A stretch of DNA of 41,901 bases. Origin: Egibacteraceae bacterium. GTDB taxonomy: Bacteria > Actinomycetota > Nitriliruptoria > Euzebyales > Egibacteraceae. The notes below the pieces were generated by a model, which was not told the DNA's origin, did no database searches, and saw only the letters and a list, made by a program, of their open reading frames with translations. The stretch is taken from contig JBBDQS010000034.1 in the NCBI GenBank assembly GCA_040905805.1, forward strand, positions 1-41,901, read 5' to 3'. The position numbers and the translations under genes are program-made. How positions within the stretch are numbered: the stretch's first letter is position 1; the number at the start of each line of letters is the position of its first letter. Below are positions 1-8,487 of this stretch, piece by piece.

Positions 1-115
1 CGCCGGCCGCTCCCCCCGCGCCGCTCGCGCCGGCCGCTCGCGCCGGCCGCTCGCGCCGGCCGCTCCCCCCGTGCCGCCCGCGCCGGCCGCTCGCGCCGTG
101 CCGGCGCGGCCCCCG
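1..115. repeat. GC-only tandem repeat downstream of polA
   Basis: The 13-mer CGCGCCGGCCGCT occurs exactly at 26-38, 39-51, 52-64 and 79-91, with degenerate copies around it and C6 tracts between blocks. Each unit contains the palindrome GCCGGC. It lies just beyond the polA stop, so it could end polA transcription by forming GC hairpins, or it could be simple slippage-grown repeat DNA. A short GCGAGAC repeat follows near 127-140. I see no coding gene in 1-149. Confidence 0.75.
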
Positions 116-149
116 CGCCGCTCGCACGCGAGACGCGAGACGCGGGCCG

Positions 150-2825
150 TCAGTGCTTCTCGGCCTCCGCCCAGGACCGGCCGGAGGCGGTGTCGACCTC
201 CAGGGCGACGGCCAGGTCGACCACCCCGCTCATGGCCTCGACCAGCAGCTCGCGCAGCGCCTCCTCCTCGCCGGGCGCGGTCTCGCAGACCAGCTCGTCG
301 TGCACCTGCAGCAGCAGCTGGGACGCCATGCCCTCGGCCCCCATGCGCTGGTGGACGGCCACCATGGCCATCTTGATGATGTCGGCGGCCGTGCCCTGGA
401 TGGGGGCGTTCAGCGCCATGCGCTCGGCCATCTCGCGGCGCTGGCGGTTGTCGCTCATCAAGTCGGGCAGGTAGCGCCGGCGGCCGAACAGCGTGGACGT
501 CCACCCGTCCTTGCGGGCCTGCTCCACGCCGTCGTACAGGTACGCGCGGACACCGGGGAAGCGTGCGAAGTAGGCCTCCATGAGCTCGCGAGCCTCGTCG
601 GGTGGGATGCCGAGCTGCTGGGACAGCCCGAAGGCCGACAGGCCGTAGGCCAGCCCGTAGGTCATCCCCTTGATGCGGCTGCGCAGCGTGTTGTCCACCG
701 CCGAGATCGGGAGATCCCACACCAGCGCCGCGGTCGTCGCGTGGATGTCCTCGTGGCTGGTGAACGCCGCGATCAGGTCCTCGTCGCCGGACAGGTGCGC
801 CATGACCCGCAGCTCGATCTGCGAGTAGTCGGCGAGCAGGAGGCTCGTGTAGTCCTCGCCGGGGACGAAGGCCCGGCGGATCTCCCGTCCGGTGACCGAG
901 CGGATGGGGATGTTCTGGATGTTGGGGTGCTGCGACGACAGCCGACCGGTCACCGCCACGGTCTGGCGGAACTCAGCATGGATGCGCCCCGTCGACGGGT
1001 CGATCAGGGGCGGCAGCGCATCCACATAGGTGCCTTTGAGCTTCGAGACCTCGCGGTACTCCAGGAGCGGCGCGACGATGGGGTGGGTGTCGACCATCGC
1101 GGTCAGCGCTGCGGCATCGGTGGAGTAGCCAGTCTTGATGCGCTTCGTCTTGGGCAGGTCCAGGCGGTCGAACAGCACCGCCTGCAGCTGCTTGGGGGAA
1201 TCGAGGTTGAACTCCTCGTCGGCCCAGCCGTAGATCTCCTCCTGCAGACCGCGCATCCGGTCGCCGAGGGTCTCGCCGATCTCCACCAGCACCTCGAGGT
1301 CCACGGCGACGCCGGCGTGCTCCATGCCGACCAGCACCGCGACCAGGGGCAGCTCCAGCTCGCCGAGCAGGCGTGCCTGGTCGCGCTCGGCCAGGGCGCC
1401 GGCGAGCACGTCGGCGATCTCGTGCAGCGCCTGGGCCCGCAGGGCGCGCTCGGGCCAGTCGTCGGCGATGGCCATCGCCAGCTGCTGGCTCCCCTCGTCG
1501 GTCGCGGTCCCCGCGGTCAGCTGCTTGTTCAGGTACTGCAGCGCCAGGGCCTCGAGGTCGTACGCGCGCTGCTGGGGCTGGACCAGGTAGGCGGCCAGCT
1601 CCGTGTCCATCTGCACGCCGGCCACCGGCCACCCGCGGGAGGCCGCCGCGTGGCACAACGCCTTCAGGTCGTGCACCAGCAGTGGGCGGTCCTCCGCGGC
1701 CAGGAGGGCGGCGAGCAAATCGAGGTCCTCCCGCGCCAGCTCGGCGAGGGTCGCCGTCGCGGGCGCGACGCCGGTGGCGGCGACCGCGACGGCATCCCAC
1801 GCCACCACCGGGGGCCGGCCCCGGGCGAACGGCACGAGCGCCACCGGCAGGTCCGGGGACACGCTCCCGAGCCAGGTGACCAGCTCCCCCGCACCAAGGC
1901 GCCTGGGCTCCACGGCGAACGATCCCGCCTCGACGTCCCCGACCCCGGCATCAAGGGCTTCGGCGAGCCGCTCCCACAGCGCGCGGAACTCGAGGGTGGC
2001 GAACAGGCTGCGCACCGCCTCCATGTCGGTGTCGCCGCGCCGCAGCACGTCGATGGACAGGGGGACCTCGACGTCGCGGCGCAGCTGTGCGACCGCGTAC
2101 CCGTCGAGCACCGCCTGCTGGTGCTCGGCCAGCGCCTCGCCGCGCTTGCCGCGGATGTGCTCGAGGTTCGCGAAGATCCCCTCCAGGTCGCCGTACTCGG
2201 CGAGCAGCTTGGCGGCGGTCTTCTCCCCCACCCCCGGGACCCCGGGGATGTTGTCGCTCGGGTCCCCGCGCAGCGCCGCCAGGTCGGGGTAGCGGTCCGG
2301 GCCGACGCCGTACTTGGCCGCGATCGCCCCCGCGTCCATGACCACCGTGTCGGAGATGCCCCGTCTGGTGTAGAGCACCGAGGTGTGCTCGTCCACCAGC
2401 TGGAACGCGTCACGGTCACCGGTGACCACCAGGGTGTCCATCCCCGAGCCGGAGGCCAGCGTCGCGTACGTCGCGATCAGGTCGTCGGCCTCCACCCCGT
2501 CGATGGTCACCTGGGGGATGGCGAGCGCGTCGAGGACCTCGCCGATCAACGGCAGCTGGGAGCGGAAGGCGTCGGGGGTCTCCCGGCGGTTGCCCTTGTA
2601 CTCGGGCAGGATCGCCAGGCGCTCTGCGGGCCGGCCCTTGTCGAACATCACCGCGATGCCGTCGGGCCTGTGCTCGGTGAGCAGCTTGATGAGCATGCTG
2701 GTGAAGCCGTACACGGCGTTGGTCTGCTGGCCGGTCGTGGTGCGCAGATCCTCTGGCAATGCGAAGAACGCCCGGTAGGCCAGGCTGTGGCCGTCGAGGA
2801 GTGCGAGGACGGGGCGGGCAGGCAT
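150..2825 (-). CDS. polA: DNA polymerase I
   Basis: DNA polymerase I fills repair gaps and removes Okazaki primers. It has 891 residues, normal for the family. The N-terminal 5'-3' exonuclease (about 1-290) shows the GVEADDLIATYA and GDPSDNIPGVPGVG motifs. The middle domain (about 300-500) lacks the DxE of exonuclease motif I and the Tyr-x3-Asp of motif III, so 3'-5' proofreading is predicted to be dead, as is usual in actinobacteria. The polymerase domain has motif A (DYSQIELR, near 663), an O-helix with KGMTYGLAYG and motif C (QVHDELV). The O-helix position that is Phe762 in E. coli is Tyr723 here, a change known to reduce discrimination against dideoxynucleotides. The ATG start lies 7 nt from a TATCAT box, suggesting a leaderless message. 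Confidence 0.97.
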   Translation of the reverse strand: MPARPVLALLDGHSLAYRAFFALPEDLRTTTGQQTNAVYGFTSMLIKLLTEHRPDGIAVMFDKGRPAERLAILPEYKGNRRETPDAFRSQLPLIGEVLDALAIPQVTIDGVEADDLIATYATLASGSGMDTLVVTGDRDAFQLVDEHTSVLYTRRGISDTVVMDAGAIAAKYGVGPDRYPDLAALRGDPSDNIPGVPGVGEKTAAKLLAEYGDLEGIFANLEHIRGKRGEALAEHQQAVLDGYAVAQLRRDVEVPLSIDVLRRGDTDMEAVRSLFATLEFRALWERLAEALDAGVGDVEAGSFAVEPRRLGAGELVTWLGSVSPDLPVALVPFARGRPPVVAWDAVAVAATGVAPATATLAELAREDLDLLAALLAAEDRPLLVHDLKALCHAAASRGWPVAGVQMDTELAAYLVQPQQRAYDLEALALQYLNKQLTAGTATDEGSQQLAMAIADDWPERALRAQALHEIADVLAGALAERDQARLLGELELPLVAVLVGMEHAGVAVDLEVLVEIGETLGDRMRGLQEEIYGWADEEFNLDSPKQLQAVLFDRLDLPKTKRIKTGYSTDAAALTAMVDTHPIVAPLLEYREVSKLKGTYVDALPPLIDPSTGRIHAEFRQTVAVTGRLSSQHPNIQNIPIRSVTGREIRRAFVPGEDYTSLLLADYSQIELRVMAHLSGDEDLIAAFTSHEDIHATTAALVWDLPISAVDNTLRSRIKGMTYGLAYGLSAFGLSQQLGIPPDEARELMEAYFARFPGVRAYLYDGVEQARKDGWTSTLFGRRRYLPDLMSDNRQRREMAERMALNAPIQGTAADIIKMAMVAVHQRMGAEGMASQLLLQVHDELVCETAPGEEEALRELLVEAMSGVVDLAVALEVDTASGRSWAEAEKH

Positions 2826-2832
2826 GCCCGCG

Positions 2833-2838
2833 ATGATA
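2833..2838 (-). promoter_or_regulatory. Putative -10 box of polA (leaderless)
   Basis: TATCAT on the minus strand ends 7 nt before the polA ATG at 2825, which would place the transcription start at or next to the start codon. There is no Shine-Dalgarno sequence in the gap. No convincing -35 box was seen. Confidence 0.4.
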
Positions 2839-2885
2839 GAGGCCTGATCCGGGGGCCCGACATCTGGTCGAAACTATCGCCTTCG

Positions 2886-2896
2886 TAGGATAGGAT
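2886..2896 (+). promoter_or_regulatory. Putative -10 region of the binding-protein gene
   Basis: Two overlapping TAGGAT hexamers (2886-2891 and 2891-2896) lie about 50 nt before the ATG at 2947. The ribosome site AAGGAG at 2934-2939 has 7-nt spacing. The -35 region is weak, the best candidate being TGGTCG at 2865-2870. Confidence 0.35.
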
Positions 2897-2946
2897 CACA
2901 CCACCGAGCACGCTCCACGCACCACCGGTAACCAAGGAGAACACCG

Positions 2947-4266
2947 ATGTCGAGGACGAGATGGTTGCGCCTCCTGGCGATTGTGACCGTACCTGCCCTC
3001 TTTCTGACGGCCTGTCCGGCCGACGAGCCGGAGGAGGAAGATCCCGAACCCGTCGAGACGCCCGATGACACCGAGACGGAGGAACCTGAGGACGACGTCA
3101 CCCGCGGCGACGGGGTGCTGAGCCTCGGCTTCGTGCTGCCCGAGACCGGTGACCTCGCCTTCCTGGGCGACCCCATGATCGAGGGGCTCAACTACGCCGT
3201 GGAGCAGATCAACGAAGCTGGTGGCGTCCTCGGCGAGGACGTCACCCTCACCGGCGGCGACGAGGCCGGTGACACCGCCGTGGCCAGCGAGACGGCGGAC
3301 CGCCTGCTCGCCGACGGCGTCGACGCCATCATCGGCGCGGCGGCGACCGGCATGTCGCTGGCGATCATCGACCAGGTCACCGGCGCCGGCGTCGTGCAGT
3401 GCTCCGGCTCCAACACCGGCCCGGTCTTCACCACCTACGAGGACGACGGCTTCTACTTCCGCACCGCCCCGACCGACGCGCTGCAGGGGCCGATCCTCGC
3501 CGAGAAGATCGTCGGCGACGGCCACACGCAGGTCGCCCTGGCCGCCCGCTCCGACGAGTACGGCGAGGGGCTCTTGGACGCCACCAGTGCGGCGCTCGAG
3601 GAGCAGGGTGCCACCGTGGTGGAGGAGGTCCTCTACGACCCGACTGCGGACACCTTCGACTCCGAGGTCCAGCAGCTCGTCGACGCCAACGCCGACGCGA
3701 TCGCGCTGATCTCCTTCGAGGAGGGCGCGCAGCTGGTCTCCGGCATGATCGAGGCCGGCATCGGGCCGGGCGAAGTGGCGCTCTACGGCGCCGACGGTGT
3801 CGCCACCGCCGACTTCCCCGCCTCGGTCGACCCGGGTGACCCCAACGTCGTCGACGGCATGTCGGGGACCCGCCCCGACGCCAGCGTCGACCCCGAGTTC
3901 CAGAGCGGGTTGGAGGAGTTCGCCCCCGACCTCGAGGACTTCACGTTCGCCCCGCAAATCTACGACTGCGCGGTGATCACCGCCCTGGCGGCGGTGGCCG
4001 CGAACAGCGACGACCCCGAGGTCTTCGTCGAGGAGATGAACAACGTGACCCGCGACGGCGAGGAGTGCACCAACTTCGCCGACTGCGTCGCCCTGCTCGA
4101 GGACGGCGAGGACATCGACTACCAGGGCCCCAGCGGCGCCACGACGTTCACCGACGCCGGTGAGCCGGCGATCGGCACCTACGAGATCTGGGAGTTCGCC
4201 GACGGCGAGTTCACCGTCATCGAGAGCGGCATCGAGTCCACGCTCGAGGAGGGCGCAGAGGAGTAG
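2947..4266 (+). CDS. Branched-chain amino acid-type ABC transporter substrate-binding lipoprotein
   Basis: Extracytoplasmic solute receptor of the Leu/Ile/Val-binding (periplasmic binding protein type 6-like) family, 439 residues. The signal peptide ends in lipobox LTAC with the lipidated cysteine at Cys23. A strongly acidic, Pro/Glu/Asp-rich linker (about 24-55) follows and would hold the domain off the membrane. The mature domain opens with LSLGFVLPETGDLAFLG and contains IIGAAATGMSLAI, typical of this fold. Start choice is supported by AAGGAG 7 nt upstream. The gene converges on livF and the two stops share a strong terminator hairpin, so it is the likely receptor of the livHMGF transporter although transcribed separately. 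Ligand specificity cannot be read from sequence; other amino acids or urea/amide-like solutes are possible. Confidence 0.93.
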   Translation: MSRTRWLRLLAIVTVPALFLTACPADEPEEEDPEPVETPDDTETEEPEDDVTRGDGVLSLGFVLPETGDLAFLGDPMIEGLNYAVEQINEAGGVLGEDVTLTGGDEAGDTAVASETADRLLADGVDAIIGAAATGMSLAIIDQVTGAGVVQCSGSNTGPVFTTYEDDGFYFRTAPTDALQGPILAEKIVGDGHTQVALAARSDEYGEGLLDATSAALEEQGATVVEEVLYDPTADTFDSEVQQLVDANADAIALISFEEGAQLVSGMIEAGIGPGEVALYGADGVATADFPASVDPGDPNVVDGMSGTRPDASVDPEFQSGLEEFAPDLEDFTFAPQIYDCAVITALAAVAANSDDPEVFVEEMNNVTRDGEECTNFADCVALLEDGEDIDYQGPSGATTFTDAGEPAIGTYEIWEFADGEFTVIESGIESTLEEGAEE

Positions 4267-4282
4267 TCCCGGTCACACCATC

Positions 4283-4310
4283 GAGGGGGTCCGGTTCACC
4301 GGACCCCCTC
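4283..4310. terminator. Bidirectional hairpin terminator between the binding-protein gene and livF
   Basis: A perfect 12-bp stem (4283-4294 with 4299-4310) closes a TTCA loop. It sits between the two convergent stop codons (4266 and 4319) and can end both transcripts. No T-run follows on either strand, which is common in high-GC actinobacteria. Confidence 0.85.
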
Positions 4311-4318
4311 TCGTGGTC

Positions 4319-5050
4319 TTACCGAGCCTTGGCGAGGGTCCCGAGGTACAGCTCGATGACCTTCGGGTCGCCGAGCAGCTCGTCACCCGTGCCGGTGTAG
4401 GCGTTCTGCCCCTGGTCCAGCACGTAGCCGCGGTGGCAGATCTGCAGGCACCGACGGGCGTTCTGCTCGACCATGACGATGGAGATGCCGGCGCCGTTGA
4501 TCTGGCGCACCCGGCGGAAGACGCCATCCTGGTTGGCCGGCGACAGCCCGGCGGACGGCTCGTCGAGGAACAGCACCGCCGGGTCCATCATGAGCGCCCG
4601 GCCCATCGCCACCATCTGGCGCTCACCCCCGGACAGGGACCCGGCCCGCTGCTTGCGGCGGTCAGCCAGGAGGGGGAACAGGTCGGCGACGAACGCGAAC
4701 CGTCGGTCCCACTGCTTGGGCCGCAGGTACAGGCCCATCTCCAGGTTCGCCTCCACCGACAGACGGGGGAACACGTTGGCGACCTGCGGGACGTAGCCGA
4801 CGCCCTTGGCCACGAGCTGGTGCGCCGCCAGGTTGGTGATCTCCTCGCCGCGCAGGCGCACCCGCCCCTCGGTCACGGCCAGCAGGCCGAACATGGCCTT
4901 CACCAGGGTGGACTTGCCGGCGCCGTTCGGCCCGATGATGCCCACGAGCTCGCCCTCGGCCAGCTCCAGGTTGCAGCCGTTCAGGATGTTGATCCCCGGC
5001 ACGTAGCCGGCGACCACCGACTCCGCGACGAGCACCGGGTCACTGGTCAC
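4319..5050 (-). CDS. livF: Branched-chain amino acid ABC transporter ATP-binding protein LivF
   Basis: Second ATPase of the transporter, 243 residues, energising uptake at the inner face of the membrane. Walker A is GPNGAGKST, the signature is LSGGERQMVAMGRALM and Walker B is VLFLDEPSAGLSP. The frame is open further upstream, but the GTG at 5050 is preferred: it follows a GAGGAGG ribosome site, gives the normal family length and overlaps the end of livG by 11 nt, implying translational coupling. It is the last gene of livHMGF before the terminator. Confidence 0.95.
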   Translation of the reverse strand: MTSDPVLVAESVVAGYVPGINILNGCNLELAEGELVGIIGPNGAGKSTLVKAMFGLLAVTEGRVRLRGEEITNLAAHQLVAKGVGYVPQVANVFPRLSVEANLEMGLYLRPKQWDRRFAFVADLFPLLADRRKQRAGSLSGGERQMVAMGRALMMDPAVLFLDEPSAGLSPANQDGVFRRVRQINGAGISIVMVEQNARRCLQICHRGYVLDQGQNAYTGTGDELLGDPKVIELYLGTLAKAR

Positions 5051-5945
5051 GCTCGTCCTCCTCTGGTGGCGGCTCGTCATGGCTTGCGCCGAGGTACGCG
5101 TCGATGACCGCCTGGTTCGCCCCGATGGAGTGCGGGGGGCCCTCCGCGATGATGCGCCCCTCGGCCATGCAGACCACCCAGTCGCTGATGTCCATGACCA
5201 CATCCATGTCGTGCTCCACGAACAGCACGGTCATGCCCTCGTCGCGCAGCGCCTTCACGTGGCCGAGCAGGGACTGCGTCAGCGCGGGGTTGACCCCGGC
5301 CATGGGCTCGTCGAGCATCACCATGGACGGTTCCGCCATGAGGGCGCGGGCCATCTCCAGCAGCTTCTTCTGCCCTCCGGACAGCGTGCCCGCGTAGTCG
5401 TCACGCAGGCCGTCCAGCTTGAAGCGCGCAAGCAGCTCGTCCGCACGGTGCTGGTTCGCTGTCTCCTGACGGCGCCACAGCGCCGGCACGAGGGAGGGCA
5501 GGAAGCGCTCCCCCAGCTGCCCGCCGGCGGCCAGCATCATGTTCTCCAGCACGCTCATGCGGCCGAGTGCCTTGGTCAGCTGGAACGTGCGCACCATGCC
5601 GAGGCGCGCCACCCGGTGCGCCGGCACGCGCGCCAGCGGGTGCCCGTCGAAGGTCCAGCGGCCACGGTCGGGAGCGTCGAAGCCGGTCATCAGGTTGAAG
5701 AACGTCGTCTTGCCCGCGCCGTTGGGACCGATCAGGCCGGTGATGAGCCCGCGCGGCACCTCGAGGTGCGCCACGTCGACGGCCTGCAGCCCTCCGAAGG
5801 ACCGCTCGATCTCGTCGGCGATCAGGATCGGATCGGGTTTGGCGACCCCGGGCTCGGCCGGCACGCCCGCGAGCGGGTCACGGCTGCTCACCGCCGGGGC
5901 TGCGCCGTCCCCGCCCTGGGGGGACGGCCGGGAGTCACTTGGCAT
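5040..5945 (-). CDS. livG: Branched-chain amino acid ABC transporter ATP-binding protein LivG
   Basis: First ATPase of the transporter, 301 residues, longer than the usual ~255 because of a Pro/Ala-rich N-terminal extension of about 38 residues and an acidic tail. Walker A is GPNGAGKTTFF, the signature is LSGGQKKLLEMARALM and Walker B is MVMLDEPMAGVNP. The typical C-terminal LivG segment with the switch His (VLFVEHDMDVV) is present. It overlaps livM by 11 nt and livF by 11 nt. A later start would remove the extension but would lose the overlap. Confidence 0.95.
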   Translation of the reverse strand: MPSDSRPSPQGGDGAAPAVSSRDPLAGVPAEPGVAKPDPILIADEIERSFGGLQAVDVAHLEVPRGLITGLIGPNGAGKTTFFNLMTGFDAPDRGRWTFDGHPLARVPAHRVARLGMVRTFQLTKALGRMSVLENMMLAAGGQLGERFLPSLVPALWRRQETANQHRADELLARFKLDGLRDDYAGTLSGGQKKLLEMARALMAEPSMVMLDEPMAGVNPALTQSLLGHVKALRDEGMTVLFVEHDMDVVMDISDWVVCMAEGRIIAEGPPHSIGANQAVIDAYLGASHDEPPPEEDERDQ

Positions 5946-7071
5946 CGAGCTGCATCTCCCTGCGGTCGCCGAGGAGCCCCTGCGGGCGGTAGACCATGAG
6001 GAGCATCAGGCCGAGCCCCACCAAGGCGAACCTTGTCGCGCCGATGGAGCCCGACCCGAAGTACTCGGGGGGCAGCAGCTCCGCCGCTGCCGCGCGCCGC
6101 AGGAAGCTGTCGAACCCGGCCACGATGAACCAGAAGATCACCGACCCGACGATCGGGCCCAGGATGCGGGCTGCGCCCCCGAGGATCAGCACCGTGTAGG
6201 CGAAGAACGTCAGCTGCGGCTGGAAGGTGTCCGGTTGCACCGTCTGCAGGGTGAGGGAGAACACCACGCCGCCGATCGCGCCGACCACGCCGCCGATGAC
6301 CAGGCTCTGCATCTTGTAGGAGAAGACGTTCTTGCCGAGGCTCCGGGCCGCGTCCTCGTCCTCCCGGATCGACTTGATGACCCGGCCCCAAGGGCTGCGC
6401 ATGAGCGCCCACATGAACAGCGAGATCAGCGTCACCAGTGACCACCCCACGACGATCACCCACAGCCGCCGCGAGCTCAACGTGAGCAGGAGGATGTCGT
6501 AGTCGCCCGGCGGGATGGGGTTGAGGCGGTAGAACTCGTCGGCGAACCCCCGCAGGCCGAACACCCCGTTGGTCACCGGACGGGCGTCGCTGGAGCGGAA
6601 GATGAACCGCAGGATCTCCGCCGCGGCGATGGTGGTGATCGCCAGGTAGTCGGCGCGCAGCCGCAGGGTCGGTGCGCCGAGGAGCAGCGCCAGGACGACC
6701 GCCAGCCCGATGGAGATCAGGATCCCGACCCACAGGCCGAGCCCGAAGGTCGAGACCCCGATCGCGACACCGTAGGCCCCCACGAGCATGAACCCGACCT
6801 GCCCGAAGTTCAGCAGACCCGTGTAGCCGAAGTGCATGTTCAGCCCGATGGCCAGCAGCGCGTAGACCGCGGCGGACGGTCCGGTGGCCGTCCGCAGGGC
6901 GTCGGTGAAGATCGTCAGGCTGCTGAGGCCGACCGCCTCGGCGGCGGCGAACACCACCACGGTCACCGCCACCAGCACGGCGACGAGCTTGATCTGGCCG
7001 CGGGCCTTCGGGGTCCACCGGGGGGCAGGCGTCTCCTCCTGCTCGTCGGCGGCCGCCTGGGTGGATGTCAC
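5935..7071 (-). CDS. livM: Branched-chain amino acid ABC transporter permease LivM
   Basis: Membrane permease subunit, 378 residues with roughly nine or ten hydrophobic segments. Family hallmarks are GLNMHFGYTGLLNFGQVGF in the first third, the cytoplasmic ATPase-contact loop near IREDEDAARSLGKNV, and the C-terminal VYRPQGLLG. The GTG start at 7071 has a GGGAGGAG ribosome site 7 nt upstream and lies 16 nt after the livH stop, so it belongs to the same transcript. Confidence 0.95.
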   Translation of the reverse strand: MTSTQAAADEQEETPAPRWTPKARGQIKLVAVLVAVTVVVFAAAEAVGLSSLTIFTDALRTATGPSAAVYALLAIGLNMHFGYTGLLNFGQVGFMLVGAYGVAIGVSTFGLGLWVGILISIGLAVVLALLLGAPTLRLRADYLAITTIAAAEILRFIFRSSDARPVTNGVFGLRGFADEFYRLNPIPPGDYDILLLTLSSRRLWVIVVGWSLVTLISLFMWALMRSPWGRVIKSIREDEDAARSLGKNVFSYKMQSLVIGGVVGAIGGVVFSLTLQTVQPDTFQPQLTFFAYTVLILGGAARILGPIVGSVIFWFIVAGFDSFLRRAAAAELLPPEYFGSGSIGATRFALVGLGLMLLMVYRPQGLLGDRREMQLDAK

Positions 7072-7087
7072 GGGCGGGCTCCTCCCA

Positions 7088-8350
7088 TCAGCCGATCCGC
7101 TCCTTGAAGCCCAGGATGCCCTGAGGTCGGACCAGCAGGATCAGGATGAGGATCAGCAGCGCCCACATGCTCTTCAGCTCGGTCGAGAACCAGATCGTCG
7201 ACAGCTCCGTGACCAGGCCGACGACGATGCTGCCGACGATGGCGCCGTACGCGGTACCGAGCCCGCCCAAGATCACCCCGGCGAACATCAGCAGCAGGAG
7301 GCGGAACCCCATCAGGTAGTGCACGGTCTCGACCAGGCCCAGCAGGATCCCGCCCAGGGCGGCCAGTCCGGCGCCGACCACCCAGACCACGAGGATGATG
7401 CGCTCCACGTTGATGCCCGAGGACTCGGCGAGGTCCCGGTTGTCGGCGACCGCCCGCATGGCCTTGCCCAGGCGCGTGCGGTTCAGCAGCAGGCCGACGC
7501 CGACCAGGACGACCAGGGCGAGCCCCATCGCGAACAGGTCGCGGGGGGTGATCCGCACGGGACCGAAGATGAGCGCCGTCTGGACCGTGTAGTCACGGTA
7601 GGGATTGGGACTCCCGCCGTGGAAGAAGAGAATGACGTGGCGCACGAAGAACGCCAGACCCACCGTGATGACGAGCATCTGGACCAGCCCGGTCCGGCGC
7701 CGGCGCAGCGGCCGCCACATGCCGGCCTCGAGGGCGCCCCCGAAGCCCGCACCGATCCCCACGGCGATCACCGCGGCCGGGACGATGTGCAGCCCCGCCG
7801 TGTTCAGCACCAGCGCGGTGATGGCACCGAGGGTCACCAGGTCCCCGTGGGCGAAGTTGATCAGCCCCGTCGTGCCGAAGATCAACGACAGGCCGATGGC
7901 GGTCATCGCGATGATCAACCCGAACTTCACGCCGTTCAGGCTGCTCTGCGCGAGGCGTCGCACGAACTGGCCCTCGGCGGCCTCCCGCTCGCCGAGCTGG
8001 AAGATCAGCGTGCGGACCTGCCTCGGGCGGATGGTGACGTCGAGCGTCGCACGATCGGGGTTCGTGAGCCCGAGGTCTGCCGGCAGGGTCTCCACGTCGA
8101 GCGTGGCCTCGTACGGGCCAGGGCCAGGGAGGTCGACCGTCCACGACCCGTCATCGTCGCTCGTCACGCTGTCGATGACCGCACCGTCGTCGTCGGCCAC
8201 CGTGATGGCCACGTCCTCGACCGGCTCTCCCTCCTGGTCGGTCAGGGTGCCCTGGACGCGTTCGTCGGCTTCCTGGGCCACCGCGGGCGACGCCGTCAAG
8301 GCGGCGAGCACCATGATCGTGCCGAGCACCACCCCCACGAGGTTGCCCAC
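7088..8350 (-). CDS. livH: Branched-chain amino acid ABC transporter permease LivH with secreted N-terminal domain
   Basis: Permease subunit with an unusual front end, 420 residues against about 290-310 for a plain LivH. From the GTG at 8350 there is a classic signal peptide ending ASPAVAQ. Next, at about residues 30-120, is a carboxypeptidase-regulatory-like (transthyretin-type) beta-sandwich domain, opening VQGTLTDQEGEPVEDVAITV. The normal LivH follows (LSLIFGTTGLINFAHGDL, the ATPase loop near VADNRDLAESSGINV, and the final VRPQGILGF). The frame stays open to 8572 but upstream residues do not look like protein; the signal peptide and an AGGAGG (8363-8368, 12 nt away) favour this start. The extra domain should face outside, where it could contact the binding protein or the wall; that role is inferred. 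Confidence 0.9.
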   Translation of the reverse strand: MGNLVGVVLGTIMVLAALTASPAVAQEADERVQGTLTDQEGEPVEDVAITVADDDGAVIDSVTSDDDGSWTVDLPGPGPYEATLDVETLPADLGLTNPDRATLDVTIRPRQVRTLIFQLGEREAAEGQFVRRLAQSSLNGVKFGLIIAMTAIGLSLIFGTTGLINFAHGDLVTLGAITALVLNTAGLHIVPAAVIAVGIGAGFGGALEAGMWRPLRRRRTGLVQMLVITVGLAFFVRHVILFFHGGSPNPYRDYTVQTALIFGPVRITPRDLFAMGLALVVLVGVGLLLNRTRLGKAMRAVADNRDLAESSGINVERIILVVWVVGAGLAALGGILLGLVETVHYLMGFRLLLLMFAGVILGGLGTAYGAIVGSIVVGLVTELSTIWFSTELKSMWALLILILILLVRPQGILGFKERIG

Positions 8351-8371
8351 CGTGCCGCCTCGCCTCCTCTG

Positions 8372-8389
8372 CCGGTCCCGCCGGTCCCG
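8372..8389. repeat. Tandem 9-bp repeat in the livH leader
   Basis: Two perfect adjacent copies of CCGGTCCCG (8372-8380 and 8381-8389) lie between the candidate livH -10 box and its ribosome site. They could be an operator or part of an RNA structure; there is no direct evidence for either. Confidence 0.5.
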
Positions 8390-8390
8390 G

Positions 8391-8396
8391 ATTCTA
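8391..8396 (-). promoter_or_regulatory. Putative livH -10 box
   Basis: TAGAAT on the minus strand is close to the actinobacterial TANNNT consensus and would give a leader of about 34 nt before the GTG at 8350. The -35 is weak (TGACCC about 18 nt upstream). The transporter may therefore have its own promoter besides read-through from the response-regulator gene. Confidence 0.4.
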
Positions 8397-8407
8397 GTGT
8401 GAAAGTC

Positions 8408-8449
8408 GACGCAAGGGTCACAGGACCTGCACACCTTCGACGATGCGTC
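8408..8449 (-). other. Inverted repeat between the ANTAR regulator and livH
   Basis: GACGCA and TGCGTC arms (8408-8413 and 8444-8449) enclose an imperfect inner stem. It could end the regulator transcript, serve as an operator, or be part of an antitermination leader. No pair of hexaloop hairpins of the known ANTAR target type was recognised by eye. Confidence 0.35.
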
Positions 8450-8487
8450 CGCGATCCAGGAGGATGAGCTGGTCCGCGCTGCCGGCC

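Noticed and set aside
1-115. CRISPR-like array at the left edge
   Set aside because: The units are 13 bp, adjacent and spacerless, with no cas genes.
153-2888. 911-codon open frame opposite polA
   Set aside because: It is the antisense shadow of a complete polA. Composition is dominated by His, Gln, Arg, Gly and Val, with no domain, signal or ribosome site.
8400-8487. Short reading frame between the ANTAR gene and livH resembling an ABC-ATPase end (LILLDRGRIVEG)
   Set aside because: Only about 30 codons are open, with no start codon or ribosome site in frame. The likeness is too short to call a gene remnant.
8351-8487. Defined ANTAR antitermination target (two hexaloop hairpins)
   Set aside because: An inverted repeat is present but I could not fold two hexaloop stems with the expected conserved A and G. 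It is kept only as a hypothesis.
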